Below, piece after piece: positions 11,501-22,256 of a DNA stretch of 64,000 nucleotides. The DNA comes from Strongylocentrotus droebachiensis. Its lineage: Eukaryota > Echinodermata > Echinoidea > Camarodonta > Strongylocentrotidae. Under the pieces are notes generated by a model, which saw only the letters and a list, made by a program, of their open reading frames with translations, did no database searches and was not told the origin of the DNA. Both the position numbers and the translations under genes were made by a program. Location of the stretch: the NCBI GenBank assembly GCA_035222895.1, contig JAVYIG010004992.1, positions 1-64,000 on the forward strand, read 5' to 3'. How positions within the stretch are numbered: the stretch's first letter is position 1; each line of letters begins with the position of its first letter.

Positions 11501-13045
11501 CTATCATTTTATCTAACAAAACTGTAGTTTTTAAGTAGTATATTTCTTCTATCTTGGGTTAAATTTGAACATACATCTCTTAACTGGTGCTTTACTTTAG
11601 TTCATTACCTTTGTTTCTGGTTCACAGGGTTCACAGGTAGGTAGTGCACTGATTATTTTCCTGATGGCCAGGTTCAGGCTGTAATGTCTTTGCCTGAATG
11701 AGGGAGGGTAATTTCATGAAACACAAGATAGAGAGAGAGAGAGAGAGAGAAAAAAAAGTTTACAATCAGAGGTACACCATGCCTAAGTAACACAATAACA
11801 TGGACATTTTCAATCAACATTGTATGCAATCATACACAAATTAAGGAGTTTGATCAATGAAAATGAAACAATGAATATGGTAAAAGAAAAAGACCAATTG
11901 GCAGTAGTGATTAGCATTTTTTTAATTAGAATAATTATAAATACCATACTTAAATGTAGACTTATGGGTCTTCTTTTAAACATCAAATTAGTCGGTAGAG
12001 ATCTCTGCACCTGTATCATCAAGTTAAAATCAACAAAAGGCTTTTTACAATGCTCAAAATCACCCAGCTGGCTTGATAGAATAACATTTGTAATTTTCTT
12101 TGCCTTCAAATTTCTCCTTTAAAAAAATGTCATCTTAAAATGGTCACTGCACTTGTGGTGGAAGCATACATGTTTGGAAACTCTCTTACTATTAATTATG
12201 CCAACGACTCGCTTAAGGTTCATTTCGTTTGGGAATAGGCTTAGCCTAAGTTATAGTCCCTAGGCCTAGAGCAATGTTCCTCTGCTCTGTTGAAGGAGTG
12301 CATCAAAAGACACAATAGGCACCCTGTGCCACACAGTGCCAATAAACTCCTCCCTGCAGACAGATGTTTCTGTCTTTTAATATCTTTGACTTATTAGATC
12401 TAGATCTAGCCTAACTAGTTAAAGGAAAAATGCAATCCTTCTGTTAACTGTTTTCTAATCTTAGTTAGTCTAGACCTAGAATCTCTATCTAGACATGCCA
12501 GGTCTAATTTACTTCAAATAGAGTCTAGGCCTACCCCAAGTCAGAGACGAAAAGTAAGTTACGTTAATTTCTTTACACCCATTTATTTGGCGCTAATTGT
12601 AGCTTTGACGCTGGTCACTGGTGTTGGTCGGCTTGCTCAAATACAAACTGTCTTAGCCTAAGACTTAAGAACTAAGATTAAGAATAGTCATCTAGATCTA
12701 ATTACTATCTAGGGCACACTCTTTTTCTGTTTAATTTCAAATGAAAATCTTTAAAAATCAAGATCGGAGAAATATTCTAACGTTTCGTGCCTCCAGATGC
12801 TTTTCGTTAAATTAACTGTTTACTCTTCACCTCTCGTGGATTCGATGCATTTCCCGTTTATCCTCCAACTCGTCCGGAGACGGTCCTCGTTTCTTAGTTT
12901 GGTTTTTTGAGCTTGACTTCGTCTTCGAGTTCGCCGATTTTTTCACATTCTCACAGCATTTCTTGCTCCGTGATCCATCTTTATTCCCAGGATTCGATGA
13001 TATCGCAGCTTTGGAACGGGATCTTCTCGACTTTAGTTTTCGCAT
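8538..13045 (-). CDS. MEIOSIN: bHLH plus HMG-box transcription factor, MEIOSIN/BHMG1-like
   Basis: Six coding exons on the minus strand: 13045-12831, 11693-11609, 11438-11300, 10801-9589, 9169-9080, 8610-8538. All have GT-AG borders and consistent phase and give 604 residues. The ATG at 13045 is preceded by an in-frame stop. Residues 1-58 are Lys/Ser/Arg-rich. A bHLH spans about 60-120: basic region HRIHERQRHYSLNLAIRK keeps the ER-x-R...LN pattern, and helix 2 is HYVLNKTGDYIQFLEDKIA. A long Ser/Gln/Pro-rich acidic linker follows. A C-terminal HMG box (about 534-598) reads GFELFIKVNIKRFKDGWP, then LKSKEINRLIGQAWNEIP, and is split over three exons. bHLH plus HMG box in one protein is the known architecture of MEIOSIN, the STRA8 partner that drives meiotic entry in mice. 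Orthology is inferred from architecture, not from a search. Retention of intron 4 or 5 would hit a stop at the donor (GAG-TAA, GGG-TAA), truncating the HMG box. Head-to-head with the gene at 14604. Confidence 0.8.
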
Positions 13046-14603
13046 CTCGTCATCCCTTTCTTTCTTTTCAAATTAGCAAGCTGAATCAATCTGGTGGCCT
13101 TGCTATTCTGTATTCATGGATCATGCATGGAGTCTCTGATCTGCTAGCTAGCTAAAGATACATACCAAAAGCGCAATGCATGCATGTCTAGTATACTAGC
13201 GCTAGAGAGATGACAGCTAGTTCAATAATCACTTATCGCGTCGTTTTGATTGGTTGAAAGTCCCCGAACATTGCCTTTACCAAAGCCGTTGTGCATTATT
13301 TATTGTATTATTTTAATAGCCTTTATATAAGCACAATGAAATAAAATACTATTTTCATTACATTAAAATGTCAATTACAAAGTACGCAATAATAAAAAAA
13401 AAGTCTATGACTCGGATATGTAGTTTAATGAAACTTCCTGATTCGTTTAATATGTAGATGTAGATGTCGATCATACATGGACAACTAGAACTATATCTCT
13501 ACAATGTAGATGTTAATTATCCATAAATAATAAGTCCATATTTATGTACAGGGTTGTAGATTTTCAATTATTGCATTGTTGCTGAACATCCTAGAGATCT
13601 AAGCATTATACACTAGAACATGAAAACCATTTACGTCAGTAAGTAGGGCGGCGGAGCATCTTTTAAAGTGGGAGAGGGGGGGCACCAACAAAACAGGGCA
13701 CTTTCTGGAGAAAAAAGGGCACTTTCAAAGGGAAACCTCAAAGCGAAAATACACCCCTACATTGTGATTACATTACCAGGGATGGTTTCAATATTTGTTT
13801 CTCTCTTTACATGGTCCAAGATATTGCTTAAGCATCATTTTTTACAGTCAAGTGTGATGGTCTGAATATTACAAGTTTAAAGATTTGTGAGGTCGCAGTG
13901 CGAAAAACTTGCATCTTATAAAGAGGAAAACATACAGTCCTGAGACTCCTAGCACTTGGCTGAGATGAAATGGGGCACAATAGAAAGTAGCACTTATTCC
14001 AAAGGAAAATAGGCACTTGTCGAAGCCAAGGCTTCCGATTTTAATAGAGGCATTTTATCAGAGATGTTGGAAGGGGTGCATTTATGAATAGGGGAAGGGG
14101 CTCTCATTTAAAACAGAGGGCATTTATCAGAAGGGAAAAAGGGGGCACGTGTCAATATAAAAGGAGTCATTTATTGTCAGAGGTAAAATGGGGCACCCAT
14201 CAGATATATGAAACGGGAACTTTGTACAAAGGTAAAGGGCACTTGTTAAAGTAAAATGGCACCTCTCAGATTTAAATATGGGTATTTATCATAGGTGGTA
14301 AGGGGCGCTCTTAGAATATGGAACGAACACCTATATAAAAAGGGGCACTTAATTATCTGAGGTAAAAGGGGACACTTTTCCTATGTAAAAAGGGGCACTT
14401 TAGGGGTATTTGAAAAAGTGGGAGCACTGTGCCCCGCTGCCCCCCCCCCCCTCCCCCCGCCGCCTATTTCAGTACGTCTAGTGAAATATGAATGTTTTTT
14501 TGTTTTATTACGTTTGACAAAAAACGGTACTGCGCTACTTGAAAGAGACTAGCCAGAGGGAGAAAAAAAGAGTTCTGCTGCACTGATTTTCTGAGTGTTT
14601 AAA
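13046..14603. other. Divergent promoter interval
   Basis: About 1.5 kb separates the starts of the bHLH-HMG gene (-) and the coiled-coil gene (+), so both promoters should lie here. I see no convincing TATA box. The right half is occupied by the repeat element at 13644-14467, which would place it upstream of the plus-strand gene. Confidence 0.5.
13644..14467. mobile_element. Non-autonomous element with GGGGCACTT internal repeats
   Basis: The edges are short inverted repeats, TAGGGCGGCGGAGC on the left and CCCCGCCGCCTA on the right. Inside, a degenerate unit of about 35-45 bp built around AAAGGGGCACTT occurs more than ten times, densest at 14040-14410. TCAGTA occurs just outside both edges and may be a target duplication. 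No coding potential; family unknown. Confidence 0.55.
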
Positions 14604-17600
14604 ATGACGAGGATTCCGGATCAAGAAATTAACTCATTACATTCTCTTGATAAAGTGAATGAAGAGGATGCTATCCTGCATTGTCAGTTGAATATATCCA
14701 GAAAAAATGTAAAAGTTCTCAGTGAAAGCATCATCAAGTTATCACAGGTAACATGCACTGCCCCATACCTTATTAATGGTGTTATGTTTTGTTAGAGTCG
14801 AGTGTGAATCGACCGGTGCGACCGCGCGCCGCTTGACTAGACTAGGATTTCTGTGTGAATGTGTATGTGAATGTTAAAGTAACACGTTACGGGATGTGGG
14901 TTGATGTTTAAAAAATGTAAAGTTAACAGGACTTCACAGGTGCTTCCCCTTCCCTCCCAGCAATATTTTTCTGCATGTTAGAGAATAGAGAATTATTATG
15001 GAATAATGGAGTAAAAACTAAAATTACAAAATCACCTGATTTGTTTTCCTTTAAAAAGTGTATATAATATAGGTCTAGACTAACAGGCCCGAATTCACAA
15101 CGGAGGTCTGAGGACAGACCCGGTTTGATCAGACCAAGGTTTATACAGACCTTGGTCTGAGCTCAAACCTGGTTTATTTTCAAACCCATTCCACAAAGGA
15201 AGGTTTGTATAAACTTTGGTCTGTAATTCCCAAACCTCGGACCAAGGTTTGTAAAACTAGTCTCAGCCATAGGGTTTCTAACATAATTTTTATGGGCTAG
15301 GGTTTCAATGTTAAGAATTGACAAAACTGTTAAACTAAGCATTGTTAGTACGATCCGGACATCTTAATGAGCAATCTTGAAAAGATGATGGTTAGAACAT
15401 CTCTGAAATAAACTTTTGAATTGCATTTTCATGAATTAATCGAACCAAACTGGCGCGCCGATGCAGAAAGTGCCCCACGTACTCACATTTGTGTGGTGCT
15501 GGTGAAGCACTCAATCTGACCCAGAACAAATTGACATCGGCCCCTAAAAACCTTCGTTAGATAAATACATCTAAGGTTGTCAAGGGCTCTTTTAAATTAA
15601 CTGTAAGAGTCTTATTGTTTTGGGGGTTACAAATTCTTATCAATAAAATCACCTAATAATAATAATAATAATAATAATGATTTAATATGAATTAAGTTTT
15701 TATTGTGATTAATATATTAATTCATTTGATTGCAATTGTTAATTACTATAGATCTATATAGTTATTTTGTTAGAATGGTCAATCAATTATTATTTTAACT
15801 AGTTCCCCGTTTGTTTCCCCAACTGTTTTTTTTTTCACATCAAAATTGTAACTGGTAAATGATTTGTTTCCATATAATATTAATTTTTTTAATTCCTCTA
15901 TGGCCATCTTTTCTTTCTCTCTCCCTCCCTGTCTCTTTCTCTGTCCCCGTCCCTCCTCTCTCTTTCTACCCATTTTTGTTCTCTCTCACTCCCTTTCTCT
16001 CTCTATTAATTCTTTTTCTTTCTCCCCTCTCTCTCTATTCATCTTTCTCTCTCTCCCTCCCTCCCTGTCTCTTTCTCTATTAATTCTTTTTCTTTCTCCC
16101 CTCTCTTTCTCTATTCATCTTTCTCTCTCTCTCTCCCTGTCTCTTTCTCTGTCCCCGTCCCTCCTCTCTCTTTCTATGCCCATTTTTGTTCTCTCTCCCT
16201 CCCTTTCTCTCTCTATTAATTCTTTTTCTTTCTCCCCTCTCTCTCTATTCATCTTTCTCTCTCCCTCCCTGTCTCTTTCTCTGTCCCCGTCCCTCCTCTC
16301 TCTTCCTATACCCATTTTTGTTCTCTCTCCTTTTCACTCTCTATTAATTCTTTTTCTTTCTCCCCATCTCTCTCTATTCAACTTTCTCTCTCTCTCTTCT
16401 TCTTTTTTGCAATGAAACACATAATGCAAAACCATGCAAACTGCAGACACACACATCTGCACCCCCCCCCCCAAAAAAAAAGGGAGAAAGAGAGAGAGAT
16501 AATCTGACACATATATCTATTTCAGTTATCTTTGTAAATATATGAAAGCAAGAATATTGTATTTGTATTTTCATGTTTTACATAAATAATTGAGCATACA
16601 ACACAATAGTAATCTACCGTTTGTTCAAACAATGCAGTTCACATTTGTAAATTTTGTAGCATGCTTATATGAAATATAGCCCACTAGAGGTTAAGAGAGG
16701 CTCTGTAAGGCCAATTAAAAGTCTAACTGTAGCGCTATTAGCAGAAAGAAAATCAGAAATACAACAAAATGGGTGACGAAAATTCAAATTTGCACATAAA
16801 AGTTCTTTAATTCTGACTTCGCTTAGTACAGTAAATAATATTTGTTCGAATACTCTCCCCTAGCCGACAACCAAATAATTTATATTGACCCACCCCTCAA
16901 TTCAGCAGTGTATACAATGCTAATTATAGTTAAATCGGGTGCATTTAATCTATAGAGAACACTTAATTACAAATACCGTCAGAGTGACAACAAATATTTA
17001 TCAACTAAACATAACATCAAAAATATTCATAAATAATCAACAGTTCAACACCCAGGTTCTTGATGTAATGCTGCATAACTACGAAGTATTGTGGGAACAC
17101 CAGGGAGGGGCCGTATTTTGAAATACATTTTGAGGTAAATTCCAGTTGCAATTGAGTTAAATCTGTATTTTATAACTTATTACCGTATACATTGAAATTT
17201 TTTGTGGAATCCTTAATTAAATAATGTATAGCTCACTAAATAGATAGATAGTGGTGGTTATTTTACTTGACAGCTAAGAAAGCAATAAATGCTTGTTAGT
17301 AAGCTCCAGTGTTAGCTGTTTTAGGCTATACTTGGCCAAACCAATGCTATATTTGCACAACGTGAATTTCCCCAATATGGGCAACAGGAAAGCATAAAAA
17401 TAATTAAGAAGTGTCGACCTTCTCTCTTAGATTGATGAGGCATGGAACGTCCTCATCCTTGCATTTAATAAATATGCACTCAATCACACATCTCCCTTTT
17501 TTGTGTGTGAAGTGTTAAAGCCCCACTGTACTACTTGTAGCTACTTGCTCTCTCTATATAGAAAACTTCCCCAATCTGTGCCTGTTAATCCCCCATGATC

Positions 17601-20600
17601 CTCTTTTTCTTATGTTAATTGAGAACTGAATTGATGAGATAGCCTCCCGTCAGTGACCTCGCTGGGTTGTCTAATCCTCTTTGGCTGAACTAGTACAGAT
17701 GGCCTTTAAAGCTCATCTGTGGTCGACCCTCTGAATGAAGAAATGGCTTCTGATGAGGCAGAGAAGGCATGGATACCTGCAAAATCCAATGGACAAAATA
17801 AACAATATCATAGACAATATTCCTAATTTCAACTTGTTCCATTTTTTTTCTTGGAGGGGGGTGGGGGGGGGGGGGGGGGGGGTAATACTATAGAAAGGAT
17901 ACAATGTATTGTACACATAATCAGGAATTATTCAATCCTGTGTAACTAATACAAAAACTATGAGGTTCCACTTGACAACAAACTAGTCAAGTTGCATCCA
18001 GATATCAAAAACATTAATTGTGATTTGTGAACTGAAATTTAAAAGCACATGAGCTCGTTTGAATTAATTACTTAATGCGAGTTGTTACTATATTACCAAA
18101 TGAACATTCCTAACATGTCACATGTTGGCCAAATACAAAAAAAGGAAACAAGATTAAGAAAAAGAATAAACAAATGTTTTCATATAAAGAAATAATCTAC
18201 CTACCCTGTTATTCATATGCCCTAGCATGAAGCTGTCAATTCAGTGCACACTCAGATAAGATCCTGGCATCGTGGCTGCTACCAGTCCAGGCCACCCTGC
18301 AACGATACTAGTTATTTTCCCAGCATAATCACAGACAACCTGTCAATATGAAATAACATGTTGGCATTCATTAGTTATGAAAACTCACTCATTTCACACT
18401 TCAGATAGGCCGTGAAATGTATAAATTTCACTTGTTATTTATGGTAATTAATGCAAATGCAGTTGAATATGTGATAATTGCTTTTCAATATCTATTTATA
18501 CAACAAAAATTGGAAGAAAATGCTAATTACCCTATATTTATTGACTGATGAAGTATTTCTTCATTTTTAACTCATGTTTTCATTGTTTATCTTGTAACAA
18601 TGTAAACAAAAATAATCTCACTTTTAACAAAACATTTCGAGCCTAAAACAACAAAATGCTTTGTGTGTGGGGAGGGGGGGAGGGGGTACCCACTCTCGCA
18701 TCTTTTTATTGGAAATGAACCTGTTTTTTTCTATAGTTTAAAATATATAGTGGTAATTGCCATTGATCAATTTACATGCTTCTCTTTGTTGTTTTTTCTT
18801 TCATTGATCAATGGCAAAAACAGTGGCCCAATTGCTATGGCCATCAAAAAAATATCAGAAATCTAGAGGTCATATCTGCATTGCCAATAGAAGGATGGAA
18901 CAAGTTTTGATTTTTCAAATTTCCCTTTCGTTAAAAAGATATTAACAAGTGTTAGGATTTTTAAGTTTAACTATCCATTAGATATTCTTAACTGTGTACA
19001 AAGGCAGTGAAACGAGTACCTGTACGCGAATATTACTTTAAGATCCATTTGGCCACTAGAAATCTTGCATTGGTCACCAATGAATTAGCATGGATGTACA
19101 ACACACAAGACTGGAGAGTGTATATATCTAATGTGAAAATTTTGCAAGGTACAAAAAAAAGGTCTAAAGGGAAAGCCGTGCTGGATCTAGTCATGATGTA
19201 TTCATTTATTCTCACGTGAACATCGATGGAGTACCTGTTCTTCCTATTGAAGTAGTACCTGGCTCTTGCCCCACCAGGGCTCCTGATGTAAACATGTGTC
19301 CCATCAACAGCAACTCCTGGAAATCTGCAGTACTGGAAAAACTGCTTCTGAAGAGTAGTCACTTTTTGCCTTGTTGTAACTTGTAGGAAACTTCATGACT
19401 TGTCCCTTTCTTCTGACAACAGCTTCGGAAACATCCCTCACTACTCTCCATTCGGCAAACAGATGAATGTGACACGGCATGCCGCCTCCTCACGGTGCAT
19501 CCTTTAGATCGAATTACCTTTTTAAAAAAAATAAAAAAACAAGCATTCAAATAAATCATTTTTTTGCTGGTTTATGCTATTATATTTTTGCATCCCCAAC
19601 TGTCACTGTCACTTAAAAAAAAAAAATCCTGATTTCTAGATGTGGTGTGAATCAATTTAACGTAAACGACAAAATTGTCTATGCCTTTTCAAATCTCCTT
19701 CACGGCTTCACCTTTTGTGAAATTTAAGCAACAAATCACAAACTTAATTCTTTCCAACACATAATCTGAATAATTTCCTCATGTATTAAAGCCAAATAAC
19801 AGTATTGGGAAATGCCCCACACACAAATTATGAAAATTAATGCTTTCATCACCTACCATGTAAAAGAATAAATATCATAACTAATCTTTCAATGTATGGA
19901 ATATGACACAAAATGCTTAGAAATTGAATAAATTTATGTAAACGCACATGTGCATGGCATTAGGGGCTTGCACGGTCGTAGGCAGACCAGCGGAGCAGGG
20001 CAAACGAACAGTGAATTTAGGCGGTCAACATGAATTGAAATATTTCTGGATTTTAATAACGACACTAGGGTTGGATTTTACAACAGAAGCCCTTTTTTAT
20101 AGCTATGTTAACAATATTCATCAAGTAGTTTGGCCATGTTTTCGCCAACTTTCCCAATACAGAATTTGAATTCAAAGTAGATCTACCTCAATCTAAAACA
20201 AAAGGCTCATCATCCAGCGGGTTTTCCCATTCTCAGAGGCCTCTGCCCGGTTGTGCTGCTATATATTGCTCCAGCTCCTCCTCCAGGTACACCAGCTCAT
20301 TATGCTGAATCAGCTGCATTTCTACCATCTTTACTAGAGTGAAGATAAAATGAAACAAATGTTTAAACAATGTTTTTAAAATAAAGAAATGTTACTTGTG
20401 CTTGTGACTTTGTGGGTGATCCTGGCTCTGGAGACTAAGCCAGTTAATTAAGACAATTAGAACCAGATCTAAATTTAATAAAAGCTTTGCTTGTCATGAC
20501 TCATAAACAGAAATAACCGTCTGATATGGGTCATTTCTTTAATAAAAATAATAAAACTGACATTTGTTGACATTCTATAATCGGAGGTCTAGTGGAGCCA

Positions 20601-22256
20601 GACGTAGTCTCAGTGAACAAGCGGCAATATAGAGAGACTGAAGCTTTTGGTCTATGCTTGTCAGTGTGATTCATTTTGGGGAACATTGGCATTGCTGATG
20701 CCACTTCAATTTCTATTTATTTAGGTACCACTACCACTACCAGTGTCCAAGTCGAGTGATGGACATCATTGCCAGGCCTAGGCTAGAGCCTGGTATTATT
20801 ATCATTATCATGAATAGGTCTAGGCCTAGTCTAATTGGCATGTGTCATGGCATTGCTGACAGCAAGACAAAATTAAACATGACAGTCATACTCAGATATC
20901 TACTGTAGGCCCGGCCCGGCTAGGCCCAACTCCAGCCCAGGGTCAGAGGGTGCGAGCTCCGCAGCCGCCTTGGGCGTTGGACTCGAGCTCACTCAGACTC
21001 AGTCCCTGAACTCTGGAATTGAGAGGCCGTCGGATATGAAAACATCGAACATTTCATGGAAAATGGAAAGTTATAAAGCATATCAAATAGTGAAATGTCA
21101 GTAACGTGAAGAGTATGAATTCGACTACATGTACAGGTTTTATACTTACGATTTTAAGGAAAGGATCGAGAGATTGAGAGATTTCAATTGCACTAAAATC
21201 GGGCTGACCAGGTACTATCGCAGATTGTTTTGGCGGTGAATTATTTGGATAAAATCAATCGAGCATAAATTATCTCCACCCAGTGCTGTATCCTGATTGG
21301 TTGATAGCTCTCAAACCAGGTTTGAGAAATTACAAACCTCCTATCTGAGCAGTCTGTAAATTTTGGGTCTGATGACGTACATAAACCCGGTCTGAGGACA
21401 AACCTTGCTTTGTGAAATGTAATTTCAGACCAAGGTCTGAACTCAAACCTGAAACGCGTCATATGACGTACATAAACCTTGGTCTGAGGACAAACCGGCT
21501 TTGTGAAATGCATTTCAGACCAAGGTCTGAACTCAAACCTGAAACGCGTAATATGACGTACATAAACCTTGGTCTGAGCTCAAACCTTGCTTTGTGAATT
21601 CGGGCCACAGTCTTTAGATCCTTACTTGAATCCGACCCCCCCCCCCCCCCACAGACCCCTGTATATATACAACAGTAACATTTCTTTGTCATATGTCTCT
21701 GAATGTTTAAGTTAAGTCACCATGTTTTATTTACAATGTTCTTAATCTTAGGAGGTCGAACATGCTCTCTTGAGGAAGAAATCCTCATCTCAGCTGAAGG
21801 TGGATGTGAGTACAGAAAAGGAACGGATCCAGTCACCCATTGAAGATGCCACAGCAATATGCACAGAGCTGAGTACTTCTCCAGAATACTTTGAAGGTGA
21901 GAAGTGTACTTGAATGAGAAGGGACAATATTGGCATGAAAAATTATTGTCACTCACAAAACATATGTAAAAAGTCTTATTTTCCTAAGAATATAATTGTG
22001 CATTGCACTATCAATTGAAGAACATTACACACTGATTCAGATTATGACTATTTAGTTTTGTTACGGACAGGAGTCATTAGAAATCACTTTTAATCATAAA
22101 AACTAATATAAACTATAAAACAGTAGCTGTGTTTAAAAAAATTCTTTCTCAATTGGATGAACAGATGTTTCAGCAGCACTCAAACAGAGACGGTCATCCC
22201 TACAAGAAACTGTCAAGGCTTTGACCAAAGAGATTGCTGACCTTAAAGACACATGA
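14604..22256 (+). CDS. Small coiled-coil protein, not recognised
   Basis: Three exons, 14604-14747, 21752-21896 and 22165-22256, with GT-AG borders and matching phases (0, then 1), encode about 126 residues starting MTRIPDQEINSLHSLD. The ATG follows a short in-frame GTG-started stretch, and ATG at 14604 is the natural start. The protein is hydrophilic and heptad-like: EVEHALLRKKSSSQ, then LKQRRSSLQETVKALTKEIA. I do not recognise the family. Small coiled-coil kinetochore or augmin subunits are possible but unsupported. Odd: after the TGA at 22254, the +1 frame keeps a coding look (EELQRLVTD, then after one TAA, SSDYLDIIQELDSLR). The real 3' end may therefore continue through a base error or an unseen splice. 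Intron 1 (7 kb) carries the Harbinger element. AATAAA at 23337-23342 is a candidate poly(A) signal. Confidence 0.55.
15905..16400. repeat. CT-rich minisatellite
   Basis: Pyrimidine-only tract of imperfect units of about 140-210 bp. Each holds CTCCCTCCCTGTCTCTTTCT, a CCCATTTTTGTTCTCTC block and ATTAATTCTTTTTCTTTC. About three units are present. The Ser/Leu/Phe open frame of 183 codons across it is a composition artefact. Confidence 0.8.
17514..17715 (+). repeat. Dispersed repeat, copy 1 of 2
   Basis: This stretch (CTTGTAGCTACTTGCTCTCT, then GAAAACTTCCCCAATC, CCCCCATGATCCTCTTTTTC, and a TCTAATCC...CTTTAAA end) matches 54368-54575 in the same orientation with scattered differences. No coding frame and no visible terminal repeats. 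Family unknown. Confidence 0.7.
17840..17885. repeat. Poly-G tract
   Basis: A run of some 30 nearly pure G, inside intron 1 of the coiled-coil gene. It could form G-quadruplexes on the plus strand; length in the assembly is uncertain. Confidence 0.7.
19140..19510 (-). pseudogene. HARBI1-like transposase (DDE_Tnp_4) fragment
   Basis: Minus-strand reading shows RRKGQVMKFPTSYNKAK followed, in another frame, by FFQYCRFPGVAVDGTHVYIR and YYFNRKNRYSIDVHV. These match the helical region and the first catalytic Asp block (xVDGTH) of PIF/Harbinger nucleases. The two halves are in different frames and the later catalytic residues are not readable in frame, so this copy is dead. It lies inside the element bounded at 15086-21606 and supports that family call. 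Confidence 0.8.
20190..20345 (-). pseudogene. Possible Harbinger second-ORF (Myb-like) tail remnant
   Basis: Minus-strand reading gives a short helical, Leu/Glu-rich segment (MVEMQLIQHNELVYLEEELE). It resembles the C-terminal helix found in Myb/SANT-like proteins encoded by Harbinger elements. No Myb domain itself is visible. Called from position and composition only. Confidence 0.3.
20497..20654. mobile_element. 9-bp-TSD element, internally deleted copy
   Basis: Flanked by TGCTTGTCA at 20488-20496 and 20655-20663 (9-bp direct repeat). It keeps the AATAACC...GGGTCATTTCTTTAATAAA end and the GACTGAAG...GGTCTA end of the full 840-bp copies at 38318-39156 and 52241-53081, but lacks nearly all of the interior. 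It is nested in the Harbinger element. Confidence 0.75.

Larger units (their letters stand above)
15086..21606 (-). mobile_element. PIF/Harbinger transposon, ~6.5 kb, decayed
   Basis: The ends are perfect 15-bp inverted repeats: GGCCCGAATTCACAA at 15086-15100 and its complement at 21592-21606. ACA lies directly outside each end (15083-15085, 21607-21609), a 3-bp target duplication as expected for Harbinger. Both subterminal regions (15100-15280; 21300-21590) are filled with oppositely oriented copies of words such as AAACCTTGGTCTGA. A minus-strand HARBI1-like nuclease fragment lies at 19140-19510 and a possible second-ORF remnant at 20190-20345. A nested 158-bp element (20497-20654), a CT-rich minisatellite and a dispersed repeat (17514-17715) sit inside. 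It occupies intron 1 of the coiled-coil gene. Confidence 0.75.

Noticed and set aside
15864-16415. 183-codon Ser/Leu/Phe open frame
   Set aside because: Lies wholly in a CT-rich minisatellite; composition alone keeps it open.
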